42,799 bases of DNA from Streptomyces tailanensis (lineage in GTDB: Bacteria; Actinomycetota; Actinomycetes; Streptomycetales; Streptomycetaceae): assembly GCF_008386495.1 (NCBI RefSeq), contig NZ_VTHJ01000072.1:1-42799 (forward strand), read 5' to 3'. Of the stretch, positions 15,471 through 24,355 are shown one piece after another. Position 1 is the first letter of the stretch; the number at the start of each line of letters is the position of its first letter. The notes beneath the pieces were generated by a model. That model was given only the letters and a program-made list of their open reading frames with translations. It was not told where the DNA came from and ran no database searches. A program made the translations under genes and the position numbers.

Positions 15471-16663
15471 CCGACCCGCTGCAGGACCCGCGCTTCTTCG
15501 CCGACCCCTACCCGACCTACGCCCGGCTGCGCGACGCCGCCCCGGTGCGGAAGGTGCCCACGGGTTCCGGAGGCCGCTACAGCTACCTGGTCACGGGCTA
15601 CGCGGAGGCCCGGGCGGCGTTCACCGATCCCCGCCTCTCGAAGAACACCGCACGCTTCTTCGCGGACCGTCCCTCACCGCGCGATCTCCACCCGGCGGTC
15701 TCCCAGAACATGCTCGCCACCGACCCCCCACAGCACACACGACTACGGTCCCTGGTGACGAAGGCGTTCACCACCGGCGCCGTCGCCCGCCTGCGCCCCT
15801 GTATCGCCGCCCTGGTCGACGAGTTGCTCGACGCCTGGCCGGACCACGGCCCGGTGGACCTCGTCGAAACCCTCGCGGTACCCCTCCCAGTCACCGTCAT
15901 CTGCGAGATGCTGGGCGTACCCGAATCCGACCGCCCGCTCGTGCGCACCTGGTCCAGCGACCTGTTCGCCGCCGGAGCCCCCGCCCGGATCGACGCCGCC
16001 TCCCACGCCATCGCCCACTACATGACCGACCTGGTCGCCGCCACCCGCAAGTCCCCCGGCGAGACCCTGCTCGACGACCTCATTGCCGCCCGAGACGGCC
16101 AGGACGGCCAGGACCGCCTGACGGAGGAAGAACTCGTCTCACTCGCCGTCCTCCTCCTGGTGGCGGGCCACGAGACGACGACCAACTTCATCGGCAACGC
16201 GGCCCTGGCACTTCTCCAACGCCCGGAGTCATTGGCCCAGTTGAGGTCAGAACCCCACCTCCTCGAAAACGCCTTGGACGAACTACTGCGCTTCGACTCC
16301 CCCGTAGGCATCGCAACATTCCGCTACACCACCGACCCGCTCACCCTCGGCGCCACCGAGATCCCCGCAGGCGCCCCGGTACTCATCGCCCCCGGCGCCG
16401 CCAACCGCGACCCCCACCGCTTCCCCGCCCCCGACCGACTCGACCTCTCTCGCGCCGCCACCGGCCACCTGGCCTTCGGCCACGGCATCCACCGCTGCCT
16501 GGGAGCCCCCCTGGCCCGAGCCGAAGCCGAACTCGCCCTCCGCTCCCTCATCACCCGCTTCCCCAACGCCCGCCTGGCAGTCCCCGCCGAGAAACTGACC
16601 TGGCGCCACACCCGCCTGATGCGCGGCCTCACGGCCCTGCCGCTCGTCGTGTGCCGTCGGTGA
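15467..16663 (+). CDS. Cytochrome P450
   Basis: A 398-residue soluble bacterial P450 (class I size). The I-helix oxygen-activation motif is VAGHETTTN. The K-helix ExxR is in LDELLRFDSP. The heme-binding loop FGHGIHRCLGAPLARAE has its proximal cysteine at residue 344. The FxDPR-like ending of the B region (FTDPRLSKN) is also typical. No ferredoxin gene is adjacent, so electrons must come from elsewhere; the flavin/2Fe-2S reductase at 22493 is a distant possibility only. The GTG start overlaps the membrane protein's stop. The substrate is unknown. It is the only metabolic enzyme in the XRE/ImmA operon, so it is likely to make or destroy the signal. Confidence 0.92.
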   Translation: MTDPLQDPRFFADPYPTYARLRDAAPVRKVPTGSGGRYSYLVTGYAEARAAFTDPRLSKNTARFFADRPSPRDLHPAVSQNMLATDPPQHTRLRSLVTKAFTTGAVARLRPCIAALVDELLDAWPDHGPVDLVETLAVPLPVTVICEMLGVPESDRPLVRTWSSDLFAAGAPARIDAASHAIAHYMTDLVAATRKSPGETLLDDLIAARDGQDGQDRLTEEELVSLAVLLLVAGHETTTNFIGNAALALLQRPESLAQLRSEPHLLENALDELLRFDSPVGIATFRYTTDPLTLGATEIPAGAPVLIAPGAANRDPHRFPAPDRLDLSRAATGHLAFGHGIHRCLGAPLARAEAELALRSLITRFPNARLAVPAEKLTWRHTRLMRGLTALPLVVCRR

Positions 16664-16679
16664 GACGCCAGTAACGACG

Positions 16680-17163
16680 GTGGTCGCCGGCGCGCCAGGT
16701 CTCGGGGGCGGCGAGCGCCTGGTTGGTGGACCGCGTCACCCTCCGACATCACCAAGTCGACCACGGTGTCGGAGACCTTGCGGATGTGGCTGTAGTCGGA
16801 CGTGGTGTCGTCCGCGATGGTGCCCGCGACCCACTCCTTGCCGAAGATCGCGGCCTGGCCCTCCTGCTTCGCGCCCTGGTCGGGGTTCCGCGAGGAAGCG
16901 GTCCGCGTCATCGTCATGCCGAAGAACGACGCATCGGTCTCCGACAGCTCACACAGAATCCTTGGCGCAGCGGCACTGGCCAGCGAGCTCAGATCACCGT
17001 CGAGGGTGCGTGCTTGCTCAGGTTCGGCATGAGCAAGCGCCTCATGCTTGGCCTGACCGGGCAGTCGGAGGCAGCCCTCGACGCCCGGCTCGCGATGTGC
17101 CCCACGTCTCCGGTGCGCGTGCTCAACGGCCTCCCGCGCACGCGCGCGGCTACTCTCCGGTAG
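16680..17163. other. Gene-poor stretch with decayed coding sequence
   Basis: No intact gene is convincing here. On the minus strand a segment around 16720-16970 reads like protein (MTMTRTASSRNPDQGAKQEG, then KEWVAGTIADDTTSDYSHIR and KVSDTVVDLVMSEGD). Its flanks in the same frame look like noise, so I treat it as a remnant of an unidentified gene. A short plus-strand stretch near 17034-17163 (ending LNGLPRTRAATLR) may be another fragment. The region marks the change from the conserved P450 operon to accessory DNA. Confidence 0.35.
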
Positions 17164-17216
17164 CGGCTCCCACAGGAGCCGGATTCCCAAGTGGTTCCCA
17201 AAACGGGGCCGCACAG

Positions 17217-17260
17217 CAGGTCAGGCCCGGTGCTGATCCCTCAGCACCGGGCCTGACCTG
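17217..17260. terminator. Very strong 20-bp hairpin
   Basis: Perfect 20-bp stem, CAGGTCAGGCCCGGTGCTGA (17217-17236) and its complement (17241-17260), with a TCCC loop. It is preceded by TTCCCAAAACGGGGCC at about 17195. It lies 58 bp past the end of the minus-strand reductase gene at 17319 and would terminate it. The plus-strand arrangement resembles the 3' flank of actinobacterial integrase genes. Confidence 0.75.
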
Positions 17261-17318
17261 GTATTGCTCTGTTGCTAACGGTGGGTTACGCCGCCAGCAG
17301 TGCGAGAGTGGCGCAGCG

Positions 17319-17891
17319 TCAGTGGATGACGTCGAAGACGTTCTTCTGCAGGCCGTTGGCGTATGCCTCGTGCTCGACGAGCTTCAGCTTCTGGGTGTCC
17401 TTGTCCGTGTCGCTGAACAGCCGCTTGCCCGCGCCGAGCAGCAACGGGAAGACGAGCAGGTGGTAGCGGTCGATCAGACCGGCGTCGGAGAGGTTCCGAT
17501 TCAGGGTGGCACTGCCGTGAACGATGATCGGTCCTCCCTCGGTCTTCTTCAGCGCGGCCACTTCGTCGAGAGAGCGCAGGACCGTGGTCTCCCCCCAGTT
17601 CGACACCAGGGCGTCCTCGCCGAGGCTGGTGGAGACGACGTACTTCGGCATGTCCTTGTACTCGGCAAATTCCTCCATGCCGGGCCAGACCGGGCTGAAC
17701 GCCTCATAGCTGACCCGGCCCATCATCATCGCCGTGGCCTCCTGCTGCTCCCGGCCCTTGATCTCGAACGCCTCCGGGATGAACTCGATGTCCTTGAAGG
17801 TCCAGCCGGAGTTCCGGTAGCCGGGCTCGCCGCCCGGGGCCTCCACGACACCGTCGAGCGAGACGAAAGCAGTGCTGATCAACGTACGCAT
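17319..17891 (-). CDS. RibD C-terminal/dihydrofolate reductase family protein
   Basis: A 190-residue protein of the RibD_C/DHFR-like fold. These are NADPH-dependent reductases, but most stand-alone actinobacterial members have no proven substrate. The start MRTLISTAFVSLDGVVEAPG is the typical β1 and substrate loop. GRVSYEAFSPVWPG follows, and VVSTSLGEDALVSNW and GPIIVHGSATLNRNLSDAGL include the NADPH-binding glycine strand. The ending IDRYHLLVFPLLLGAGKRLF is diagnostic. AGGAGA precedes the ATG at 17891. A related gene lies 82 bp upstream on the same strand, so the pair is a tandem duplication or co-transcribed set. Confidence 0.88.
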   Translation of the reverse strand: MRTLISTAFVSLDGVVEAPGGEPGYRNSGWTFKDIEFIPEAFEIKGREQQEATAMMMGRVSYEAFSPVWPGMEEFAEYKDMPKYVVSTSLGEDALVSNWGETTVLRSLDEVAALKKTEGGPIIVHGSATLNRNLSDAGLIDRYHLLVFPLLLGAGKRLFSDTDKDTQKLKLVEHEAYANGLQKNVFDVIH

Positions 17892-17973
17892 CTCTAGATC
17901 TCCTGGATAGCTGTTGCTGGTTCCCGCTTCAACCTTGTGGTTACGGGAGTACTGACTCTGGTGTGCGCAGAAA

Positions 17974-18540
17974 CTAATCGGCCGTAGCGCGGGCATAGCG
18001 CATCAGGACCACCTGGGAGTCGAAGGTCCTCGCTTCGATCAGCCGCACGTTGACGCGTTCTTTCGCCGGCTGGAAGGCGGGCCGTCCGCCCCTGAGCACC
18101 GTCGGGTGGACGGTGATCTGGTACTCGTCGATCAGGCCGTGTTCCGTGAGGTGCGCGGCGAGTTCGGAACCGCCGAACATCAGCATGTCGGTACCGGACT
18201 CCTTGAGGGCGGTGAGCTCCTCGACGACGTTCTCGCCGATGACCCGCGTGTTCCAGTCGGCCTTCTGCAGGGTCCTGGAGACCACGATTTTGGGGTGCCG
18301 GCGCCAGATCGGGGCGAAGGCCAGGTCGTGGGGGTCGGTGGAGATCACCTCGGCCCGCGGCCAGTAGCCGGACATCCCGTCCCACACCTTGCGGCCGTAG
18401 AGGAAGGCGTCGCAATCGGCTGTCAGGCTCCGGGCGTAGGCGGAGAGTTCGGCGTCCATGACCGGCCAGTCGAACTCGCCGTTCGGTCCCTCGATGAAGC
18501 CGTCGAGCGACTGCGCCACGAAGTGCGTGATCTTTCCCAT
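17974..18540 (-). CDS. RibD C-terminal/dihydrofolate reductase family protein
   Basis: A 188-residue second member of the same fold. It opens MGKITHFVAQSLDGFIEGPN. It then has YGRKVWDGMSGYWPRAEV, IVVSRTLQKADWNTRVIGEN, the glycine-rich MLMFGGSELAAHLTEHGLID and the closing strand YQITVHPTVLRGGRPAF. AAGGAGACAACTC precedes the ATG at 18540. It diverges strongly from the neighbour at 17319, so the two are paralogues rather than a recent copy. No folate or riboflavin pathway genes are nearby, so metabolic assignment is not possible. Confidence 0.88.
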   Translation of the reverse strand: MGKITHFVAQSLDGFIEGPNGEFDWPVMDAELSAYARSLTADCDAFLYGRKVWDGMSGYWPRAEVISTDPHDLAFAPIWRRHPKIVVSRTLQKADWNTRVIGENVVEELTALKESGTDMLMFGGSELAAHLTEHGLIDEYQITVHPTVLRGGRPAFQPAKERVNVRLIEARTFDSQVVLMRYARATAD

Positions 18541-18675
18541 GAGTTGTCTCCTTGGAGTGGGTGCTGTGGGGGCCGGGGTCGGCCTGGTTTTCGTCGTGCG
18601 AGCTGGTGGGAGGACCCGGCCGCCAGACTCCATGCCGGTAGTGCAGGTGGAGCACGCCCGACGACGACCTCGTCG

Positions 18676-18753
18676 CAGAACCAGGCGCTCGACTTCGGCC
18701 TCGACCGCGCCCTGGACGGCCTCGGGGTGCCCATCGCCCAGCGGTCCGCCTGA
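18676..18753 (+). pseudogene. C-terminal fragment of a TetR-type regulator
   Basis: A short plus-strand stretch reads QALDFGLDRALDGLGVPIAQ and then a stop. This is the usual ending of TetR-family regulators (F-x-FGLDRxLDGLxxL). Nothing upstream matches the DNA-binding part, so only a tail remains. It suggests a regulator was lost when the neighbouring genes were rearranged. Confidence 0.45.
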
Positions 18754-18776
18754 CCGGGTCGGTCACAGGTTGGCGG

Positions 18777-20381
18777 TCAGTGATGCACGGACTCGTCGGT
18801 CCGCAGGTTCCGTGGGACCTGCTCCTCGCGGCCCGGTTCGACGACCAGGAACTGGCCCATCATGCCGTCGTCCTCGTGGCGCAGGACATGGCAGTGGTAC
18901 ATGTACGGCACCCTTTCGTCGGTGAGGGTGTCGAATCGGATCGCCACCCTGATGGTTCCGTCGCGCGGTGGGAAGACGGTGTCCTTGGGGCCGCGCATCT
19001 GCGGGGGCGGCTGTTCGCCGTTCACCTCAAGGACGTTGAAGGTCGCACCGTGCACGTGGAAGGCGTGGACCAGACCGTCGCCGCGCTTGATCTCCCAGAT
19101 CTCCGTGGCACCGGCGGGTATCACCTCGTCGACGCGGTTCATGTCCATTGAACGGCCGTTGATCCGTGTGCCGATGAGCTCGAACGTCCGGATCCTGGGG
19201 CTGTCCGGCACCTTGATGGCGGGCGGGGCCCCGGTGAAGCGGGTGGGCAGTGGCGGCGATGGCTTGAGCGTTCTGGCGGCGCGCAGCGCGATGATGTCGA
19301 AGGTGTCGTCTCCTCCGGAGAACCGCCTCGTGGGAAAGCCGGCCCCGAGATCGGGCCGGAAGCTGCGCAGCACCGCCTCGTCACCCGGCTTGAACGCCAA
19401 GACGATCTCGGCCCGTTCGCCGGGGGCGAGAGGCAGCCGCTTCAGCTCCTGGGGGCGGGGAAGCAGCCCGTTCTCGGTCGCGACCAGGTGGAAGGACCGG
19501 CCATCCGGGAACCCCAGTTCGTAGACGCGGGCATTGGAGCCGTTGAGCAGCCGGAAGCGCACGCGCTCGGTGGTCACGGCAAATTGGGGGTCGTAGGTGC
19601 CGTTGACCAGGATGGTGTCGCCCAGCACGCCGAGGTTGTCCGCGGCGGCGATGTCCTCGCTGAAGGTCGTCTCGGTGAAGTCGAGTGAGCCGTCGTCGTG
19701 GAAGTTCTTGTCCTGGATGATCAGCGGTACGTCGTCGACGCCGTACTCGTGGGGCAGCCCCGACCCTGCCGTGTGCTCGTCGTCCACGATGATCAGCCCG
19801 GCCACGCCGCGGTAGACGTGCGCGCCGGTGGAGCCATGCGGATGCGGGTGGTACCAGAGCGTCGCGGCCGGCTGGTGCACGGTCCAGCGCGGGCGCCAGG
19901 TCTCGCCGGGCGGGATCATCTGGTGCGGCCCACCGTCCATGGAGGCTGGGAGGTGCATGCCGTGCCAGTGCAGGGTGGTGGGTTGCGGCAGGTCGTTGCG
20001 TACGGCGATATCGACCGCGTCTCCGTCGCGGACGCGCAGGGTGGGGGCGAGGTAGCTGCCGTTCGCGCCCCAGGTCTCGGTCTTCTTGCCGGGCAGGAGT
20101 CCGGTCTGTCCGGCTGCCAGCGTCAGCTCGTACCACCGGCGTCCCCCGGCCGAGGCGCGCGGGGCGAGCAGCTCCGGGATCCTCAGCGAAGTACGGAAGC
20201 CGAGGGTGCCGACGTTGCTGCGGTCACGGCCGGTGTAGACGACGAGCCAGTTGGTCCCCCAGCTTGCCCCGGCGGCCATGGCTGTGCAGCCGAGGGTGAG
20301 GAAGGTCCGGCGCCGTAAGGAGCGCTTACCGGTGGGACGCGTACGGGTAAAGGGTATGCGGGCAGCACGAAATCGCGGCAT
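18777..20381 (-). CDS. Tat-exported multicopper oxidase
   Basis: A 534-residue three-domain multicopper oxidase of the CotA/bilirubin-oxidase type. A twin-arginine signal is present (SLRRRTFLTLGCTAMAAG at about 21-38), so it is exported folded. All copper motifs are intact: HWHG at 138-141, YHPHPHG at 177-183, HAFHVHG near 450 and HCHVLRHEDDGMM near 500, whose Cys, His and Met set the type 1 site. It oxidises phenols, metals such as Cu(I), or similar donors and reduces oxygen to water. The ATG follows AGGAG. It lies 67 bp after the response regulator, so it is likely the main target and last gene of the two-component operon. Confidence 0.92.
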   Translation of the reverse strand: MPRFRAARIPFTRTRPTGKRSLRRRTFLTLGCTAMAAGASWGTNWLVVYTGRDRSNVGTLGFRTSLRIPELLAPRASAGGRRWYELTLAAGQTGLLPGKKTETWGANGSYLAPTLRVRDGDAVDIAVRNDLPQPTTLHWHGMHLPASMDGGPHQMIPPGETWRPRWTVHQPAATLWYHPHPHGSTGAHVYRGVAGLIIVDDEHTAGSGLPHEYGVDDVPLIIQDKNFHDDGSLDFTETTFSEDIAAADNLGVLGDTILVNGTYDPQFAVTTERVRFRLLNGSNARVYELGFPDGRSFHLVATENGLLPRPQELKRLPLAPGERAEIVLAFKPGDEAVLRSFRPDLGAGFPTRRFSGGDDTFDIIALRAARTLKPSPPLPTRFTGAPPAIKVPDSPRIRTFELIGTRINGRSMDMNRVDEVIPAGATEIWEIKRGDGLVHAFHVHGATFNVLEVNGEQPPPQMRGPKDTVFPPRDGTIRVAIRFDTLTDERVPYMYHCHVLRHEDDGMMGQFLVVEPGREEQVPRNLRTDESVHH

Positions 20382-20448
20382 GGCGGGCTCCTGAGGTGAG
20401 GGCAGGGGATTGCGGGCGTTGACGTGTGGAGCGGGCGGTGTTCCTCCG

Positions 20449-21174
20449 TCAGTCCAGGAGGCCCGCGTGGTGGGCGAGGATGGCGGCCTGGACGCGGTTG
20501 CTGAGGGCGAGCTTGGTGAGGATGCGGCTGACGTGTGTCTTCACGGTCGCCTCGCTCATGTGCAGCGTGGCGGCGATGTCGGTGTTGGACAGACCGCCGC
20601 CCAGGGCCACGAGGACTTCGCGTTCCTTTCCTGTGAGCGCTGTCAGCCGCCGCAGGGCTTCGGTCCTGCGCTGCTCGGCTCCTGTCGCGTGCCTGTCGTC
20701 GTCCCGCGTGAAGTGGTGCAGGAGCCGCCGGGTCACCTTGGGTGAGAGCATCGCGTCGCCGCGTGCCGCGCTGTGTACGGCGGTGATCATCTCGCCGGCA
20801 GACGCGTCCTTGAGTAGGAACCCGACCGCTCCGTGGCGCAGCGCGGTGCGTACGTACTCGTCCAGGTCGAAGGTGGTGAGCACGACGACGCGCGGAGGCC
20901 GCGGTGACTGCGCGAGCTGCTGTGTGGCCGTCAGGCCGTCGGCGCGGGGCATCCGGATGTCCATCAGGACGACGTCGGGGCGGAGCGCTCCGGCCATGGT
21001 CACCGCCGCGTGACCGTCGGCCGCTTCGCCGACCACGGTGATGTCGGGGGCGGACTCCATGATGGTGCGCAGCATGGAGCGGACCATCCATTCGTCGTCC
21101 ACGATCAGTACGCGGGTCGGTTCGGCGATGGGGTCGGGAAGGGCATCGGGACCAGGCCCGGGGCTGCTCGTCAC
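20449..21174 (-). CDS. NarL/LuxR-family response regulator
   Basis: A 241-residue two-component response regulator. The receiver domain has VLIVDDEWMVRSML, the phosphoacceptor Asp in DVVLMDIRMPRADG, the switch residue in VVVLTTFDLDEYV and the lysine in GFLLKDASAGEM. The C-terminal LuxR-type helix-turn-helix is LTGKEREVLVALGGGLSNTD, then LHMSEATVKTHVSRILTKL. Its GTG start overlaps the kinase stop by 4 bp, so the kinase is its partner. The multicopper oxidase follows. An N-terminal extension of about 20 residues is proline-rich. Confidence 0.93.
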   Translation of the reverse strand: MTSSPGPGPDALPDPIAEPTRVLIVDDEWMVRSMLRTIMESAPDITVVGEAADGHAAVTMAGALRPDVVLMDIRMPRADGLTATQQLAQSPRPPRVVVLTTFDLDEYVRTALRHGAVGFLLKDASAGEMITAVHSAARGDAMLSPKVTRRLLHHFTRDDDRHATGAEQRRTEALRRLTALTGKEREVLVALGGGLSNTDIAATLHMSEATVKTHVSRILTKLALSNRVQAAILAHHAGLLD

Positions 21175-22340
21175 GCGCCCGCCGCCTTCAGAGGGATCTC
21201 AGCGGTGATCTCGAACCCGCCGTCCGGTGTGGGCCGGGCGTCCAGTTCACCGCCGACGAGCCGGATCCGTTCGCCGATGCCGAGCAGGCCGTGACCGCCG
21301 CTCGGCAGGCCGGGGCCACCAGGGACTGCGGAGCGCCCGTTGGCCACCGAAAGCCGAAGGAGGCGCGAGGTGTGCCGGATCCGGATACGGGTCTCGGCAT
21401 CACCCGCGTGTTTGTGCACGTTGGTCAGGGCCTCCTGCACGACGCGGTAGACCGCGTGGTCGATCAGGGCGGGCAGTTGGGGAGCGGCGGGTGCCTCGGC
21501 GCCTGACTCGTCGACCAGTTCCAGGGCGACCGGCATGCCGGTGCTGCGGGACTCGGCCACCAGGTCCTCCAGATCGGCAAGGCCGGGCTGGGGAGCCAGG
21601 GGCGCCGCGGCGTCGGCGCGCAGTACCTCCACGAGCGACCGGAGTTCGGTCAGGGCCTCGCGTCCGATGATGCCGATCTGCCGGCCGATGGTGCGGGCGT
21701 TGTCGCCCTTGGCCACTTCCAGCGCGGTGGCATGCAGAACGATCAGGGAGACCCGGTGGGTGACGACGTCGTGCATGTCCCGGGCGATCTGGGCGCGTTC
21801 GTCGCTGCGCGCCTGCAGGACGCGCTGGTGCTGCTCGCGTTCGGCACGTTCGGCCCGCTCGCGCAGGCGGGCGAGCAGCTCCCTGCGGGTGCCGATGTAC
21901 AGGCCGAGCAGCGCGGGAGCGACGCAGATTCCCAGGCTCAGAGGGCCGGCGGCATCCGCGCCGCCCAGCTGCCAGATGGGTACGGCGACCACCGCGAGCG
22001 CGGCCAGCGTGCCGGCCGACGTCCTGCGCCACGACGTGGTCCGCTCGGCCAGCGTGTACTGCGCGAACAGCACGGCGATCCAGGTGGACAGCACCACGAA
22101 GGCGCCAAGGGCGGCGAGGAGGAACAGCTCCGGCCGACGGCGCCGCCGCCAGGCCGCCGCACCGACAAGGAGACCCACCGGGACGGCCACCCACAGCGAC
22201 GGCCGCATATCGAAGTAGGCGTATGTGGCCGAGTGCCCGTCCTGGGAAGCCGTGCTCACGGCGACAGCGAGTGCGAGCGCCGCGTCGATCACCGGACGAC
22301 GGCGTTCCCAGAGGTCCGCGTACCGGATACCCGATCTCAT
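21171..22340 (-). CDS. Two-component sensor histidine kinase, HisKA_3 type
   Basis: A 389-residue kinase with an N-terminal membrane region of five or six helices (for example VDAALAL..., WVAVPVGLLVGAAAW, LFLLAALGAFVVLSTWIAVL, SLGICVAPALLGLYI) and no obvious extracellular sensor domain. The phosphoacceptor His is in ERAQIARDMHDVVTHRVSLI, the HisKA_3 signature. The ATPase domain has NVHKHAGDAETRIRI and GGHGLLGIGERIRLVGGEL. It pairs with the overlapping response regulator. The ATG at 22340 is my choice; an in-frame GTG at 22358 is possible, and neither has a convincing ribosome site. The gene diverges from the membrane reductase across 152 bp. Confidence 0.9.
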   Translation of the reverse strand: MRSGIRYADLWERRRPVIDAALALAVAVSTASQDGHSATYAYFDMRPSLWVAVPVGLLVGAAAWRRRRRPELFLLAALGAFVVLSTWIAVLFAQYTLAERTTSWRRTSAGTLAALAVVAVPIWQLGGADAAGPLSLGICVAPALLGLYIGTRRELLARLRERAERAEREQHQRVLQARSDERAQIARDMHDVVTHRVSLIVLHATALEVAKGDNARTIGRQIGIIGREALTELRSLVEVLRADAAAPLAPQPGLADLEDLVAESRSTGMPVALELVDESGAEAPAAPQLPALIDHAVYRVVQEALTNVHKHAGDAETRIRIRHTSRLLRLSVANGRSAVPGGPGLPSGGHGLLGIGERIRLVGGELDARPTPDGGFEITAEIPLKAAGA

Positions 22341-22492
22341 GCGGTCGAGGCTAACCACGCCGCCACTCGTGGGGCGTCCATCATTAGTTGTACGTGGCTG
22401 CAGGCAGCCGCCATCCTTCGGCTGATCTGCGGGCGGCCAAGTAACGAAGATCGGCCGATGTCCGTCCGCCTCGCCGTGGCGAGGGTGGCTCC

Positions 22493-24355
22493 ATGCCTAC
22501 GAAAACGGAGCCCGCCCCCTCGGCCGAGCCTGCCGCTGCCGCCGATCCCGACACCGCGCATGCGTCCGTCCGGCGGATGTGGCAGTTCGTCTTCGCCGCC
22601 TTCTGCCTCGTCGTCGCGGCGGTCCTGCAGTTACGAGAGAACGTCGCCTTCCCCGCCGTACAGCAGGCCGGAGTGATCGGCTACCTGCTGGCCGCGCCAC
22701 TGGTGGCCACCTGCGCCTGGGCCCTGGACCGGCCGAAGCGAGGGGCACGCGCCCGCAGGACCCTGATCGTCTTCCACCTCGTCTTCATCCCGTTCCAATT
22801 CCTGTTCAGCTTCGGCAACTTCGAGCCGCTGGCCGGGATGGTCCTCTCCACCGTGTTGCTGGTCCTGATGAAACCGCGCTTCCCGCAGCTGAAGCGCCGG
22901 ACGCGCAAGGTGTGGCTGATGCTGCACATCGGCATCAGCGTCAGCTGGCTCGGCCTGAGCCTGGCCATGACCGTCATGGCTGTCGCCGGACTCACCGCCG
23001 ACAGCCATGCGGTGCGGCACGGCGCGTACGAACTCATGCACCTCTTCGACCTGACCGTCGTCATCCCGAGCATGGCGCTGGCCGTCACCTCCGGCGTGGT
23101 GCTCGGCCTCGGGACGCCGTGGGGTGTGGTCAAGCACTGGTGGGTCCTGCTCAAGCTCGCCATCTCGCTGAGCCTGCCGACCTTCGCGGCCTTCGTGGAG
23201 AGCAAGTGGATCAGGGACCTGCTGAAGCTGACCGAGGAGCCGTCCGCCGACCCCGGCGGCACCGGCCTCGCGCTTGTCATCTGCCTGGCTGCGTACACGC
23301 TGCTGCTGTGGACCGCGGTCTTCCTCTCCGTCTTCAAGCCCGGTGGCAGGACCCGCTGGGGCCGGCGCAAGGCCGACCGGGCTCGGGCGGACCGCGCTGA
23401 CGCGCGCACCCCGCAGACGCCGGTCACCGTCGCCGACGTACGCCAGGTCGCCGACGGCGTCATCACCCTGCAGCTGCGGCGGACGGGCGGCGGTGAGCTT
23501 CCGGCCTGGCAGCCCGGAGCACACATCGACCTCGTCCTGCCCTCCGGAACGGTGCGTCAGTACTCCCTCTACGGCGACTGCGACGACCCGGCCGTCCACC
23601 GCATCGCGGTGCTGCGCGAGCCGGGCGGCCGCGGCGGCTCCGCCGAGGTGCACACGCTGCGACCCGGCGCGCGGCTCACCGTGCGCGGCCCCCGCAACAA
23701 CTTCCCGCTCGCCGATGAGGCCCCCGCCCACCTCTTCATCGCCGGCGGCATCGGGATCACCCCGTTCCTCCCGATGATCCGCCGCCTGGACGCCGAGTGC
23801 GCCGACTGGCGGCTGCTCTACCGGGGCCGGTCACGGAAGGCGATGGCCTTCGCCGACGACCTCGTACGCTGCTATCCGGACCGCGTCGTGGTGGAGGCGT
23901 CGGACACCCATCCGCGCCCCGACCTCGCCGGACTCCTGCGGGGCACACCGCCGGGCCTGGCGGTGTACTGCTGCGGCCCTCAATCGATGCTGGACGCGGT
24001 CATGTCGGCCATGCACACGGCCTGCCCGCACGGGCGGCTCCACATCGAGCGCTTCGCTGCGGGCGACCGCTCCGGTGCGGGCCCCGACCTGCCCTTCGAA
24101 GCCGAGCTCCGCCGCAGCGGCCAGGTCGTCCAAGTCCCGGCGGACCGCAGCCTGCTGTCGGCCATCCGGGACGCGACGTCGGCGCTGGACGCCTCCTGCG
24201 AGGACGGCGTCTGCGGAAGCTGCGCGACGCGTGTGCTCGGCGGAACACCGGACCATTGCGACGACGTGCTCCAGCCCCACGAGCGAGGTCGTCGGGATGT
24301 CATCTACCCGTGCGTCTCCCGAGCCCATGGCACCCGTATCGCACTCGACCTCTGA
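22493..24355 (+). CDS. Membrane-anchored flavin/2Fe-2S oxidoreductase fusion
   Basis: A 620-residue fusion. Residues about 25-285 form a membrane region of about seven helices, with WLMLHIGISVSWLGLSLAM resembling DUF2269-type proteins. Residues about 310-520 form a phthalate-dioxygenase-reductase-like flavin/NAD(P)H module: the flavin motif RQYSLYG, the pyridine-nucleotide motif FIAGGIGITPFLPMI and YCCGPQSMLDAV. The last 90 residues form a plant-type ferredoxin domain with CEDGVCGSCATRVLGG and a last cysteine in IYPC. Electrons would flow from NAD(P)H through flavin to 2Fe-2S at the membrane face. The partner oxygenase or acceptor is not adjacent. It is divergent from the kinase/regulator/multicopper-oxidase operon and may share its control. 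Confidence 0.88.
   Translation: MPTKTEPAPSAEPAAAADPDTAHASVRRMWQFVFAAFCLVVAAVLQLRENVAFPAVQQAGVIGYLLAAPLVATCAWALDRPKRGARARRTLIVFHLVFIPFQFLFSFGNFEPLAGMVLSTVLLVLMKPRFPQLKRRTRKVWLMLHIGISVSWLGLSLAMTVMAVAGLTADSHAVRHGAYELMHLFDLTVVIPSMALAVTSGVVLGLGTPWGVVKHWWVLLKLAISLSLPTFAAFVESKWIRDLLKLTEEPSADPGGTGLALVICLAAYTLLLWTAVFLSVFKPGGRTRWGRRKADRARADRADARTPQTPVTVADVRQVADGVITLQLRRTGGGELPAWQPGAHIDLVLPSGTVRQYSLYGDCDDPAVHRIAVLREPGGRGGSAEVHTLRPGARLTVRGPRNNFPLADEAPAHLFIAGGIGITPFLPMIRRLDAECADWRLLYRGRSRKAMAFADDLVRCYPDRVVVEASDTHPRPDLAGLLRGTPPGLAVYCCGPQSMLDAVMSAMHTACPHGRLHIERFAAGDRSGAGPDLPFEAELRRSGQVVQVPADRSLLSAIRDATSALDASCEDGVCGSCATRVLGGTPDHCDDVLQPHERGRRDVIYPCVSRAHGTRIALDL

Noticed and set aside
17161..17216. tRNA or attB remnant upstream of the 20-bp hairpin
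   Set aside because: The short fold CGGCTCC/GGAGCCG does not extend to a cloverleaf and no anticodon arm is present.
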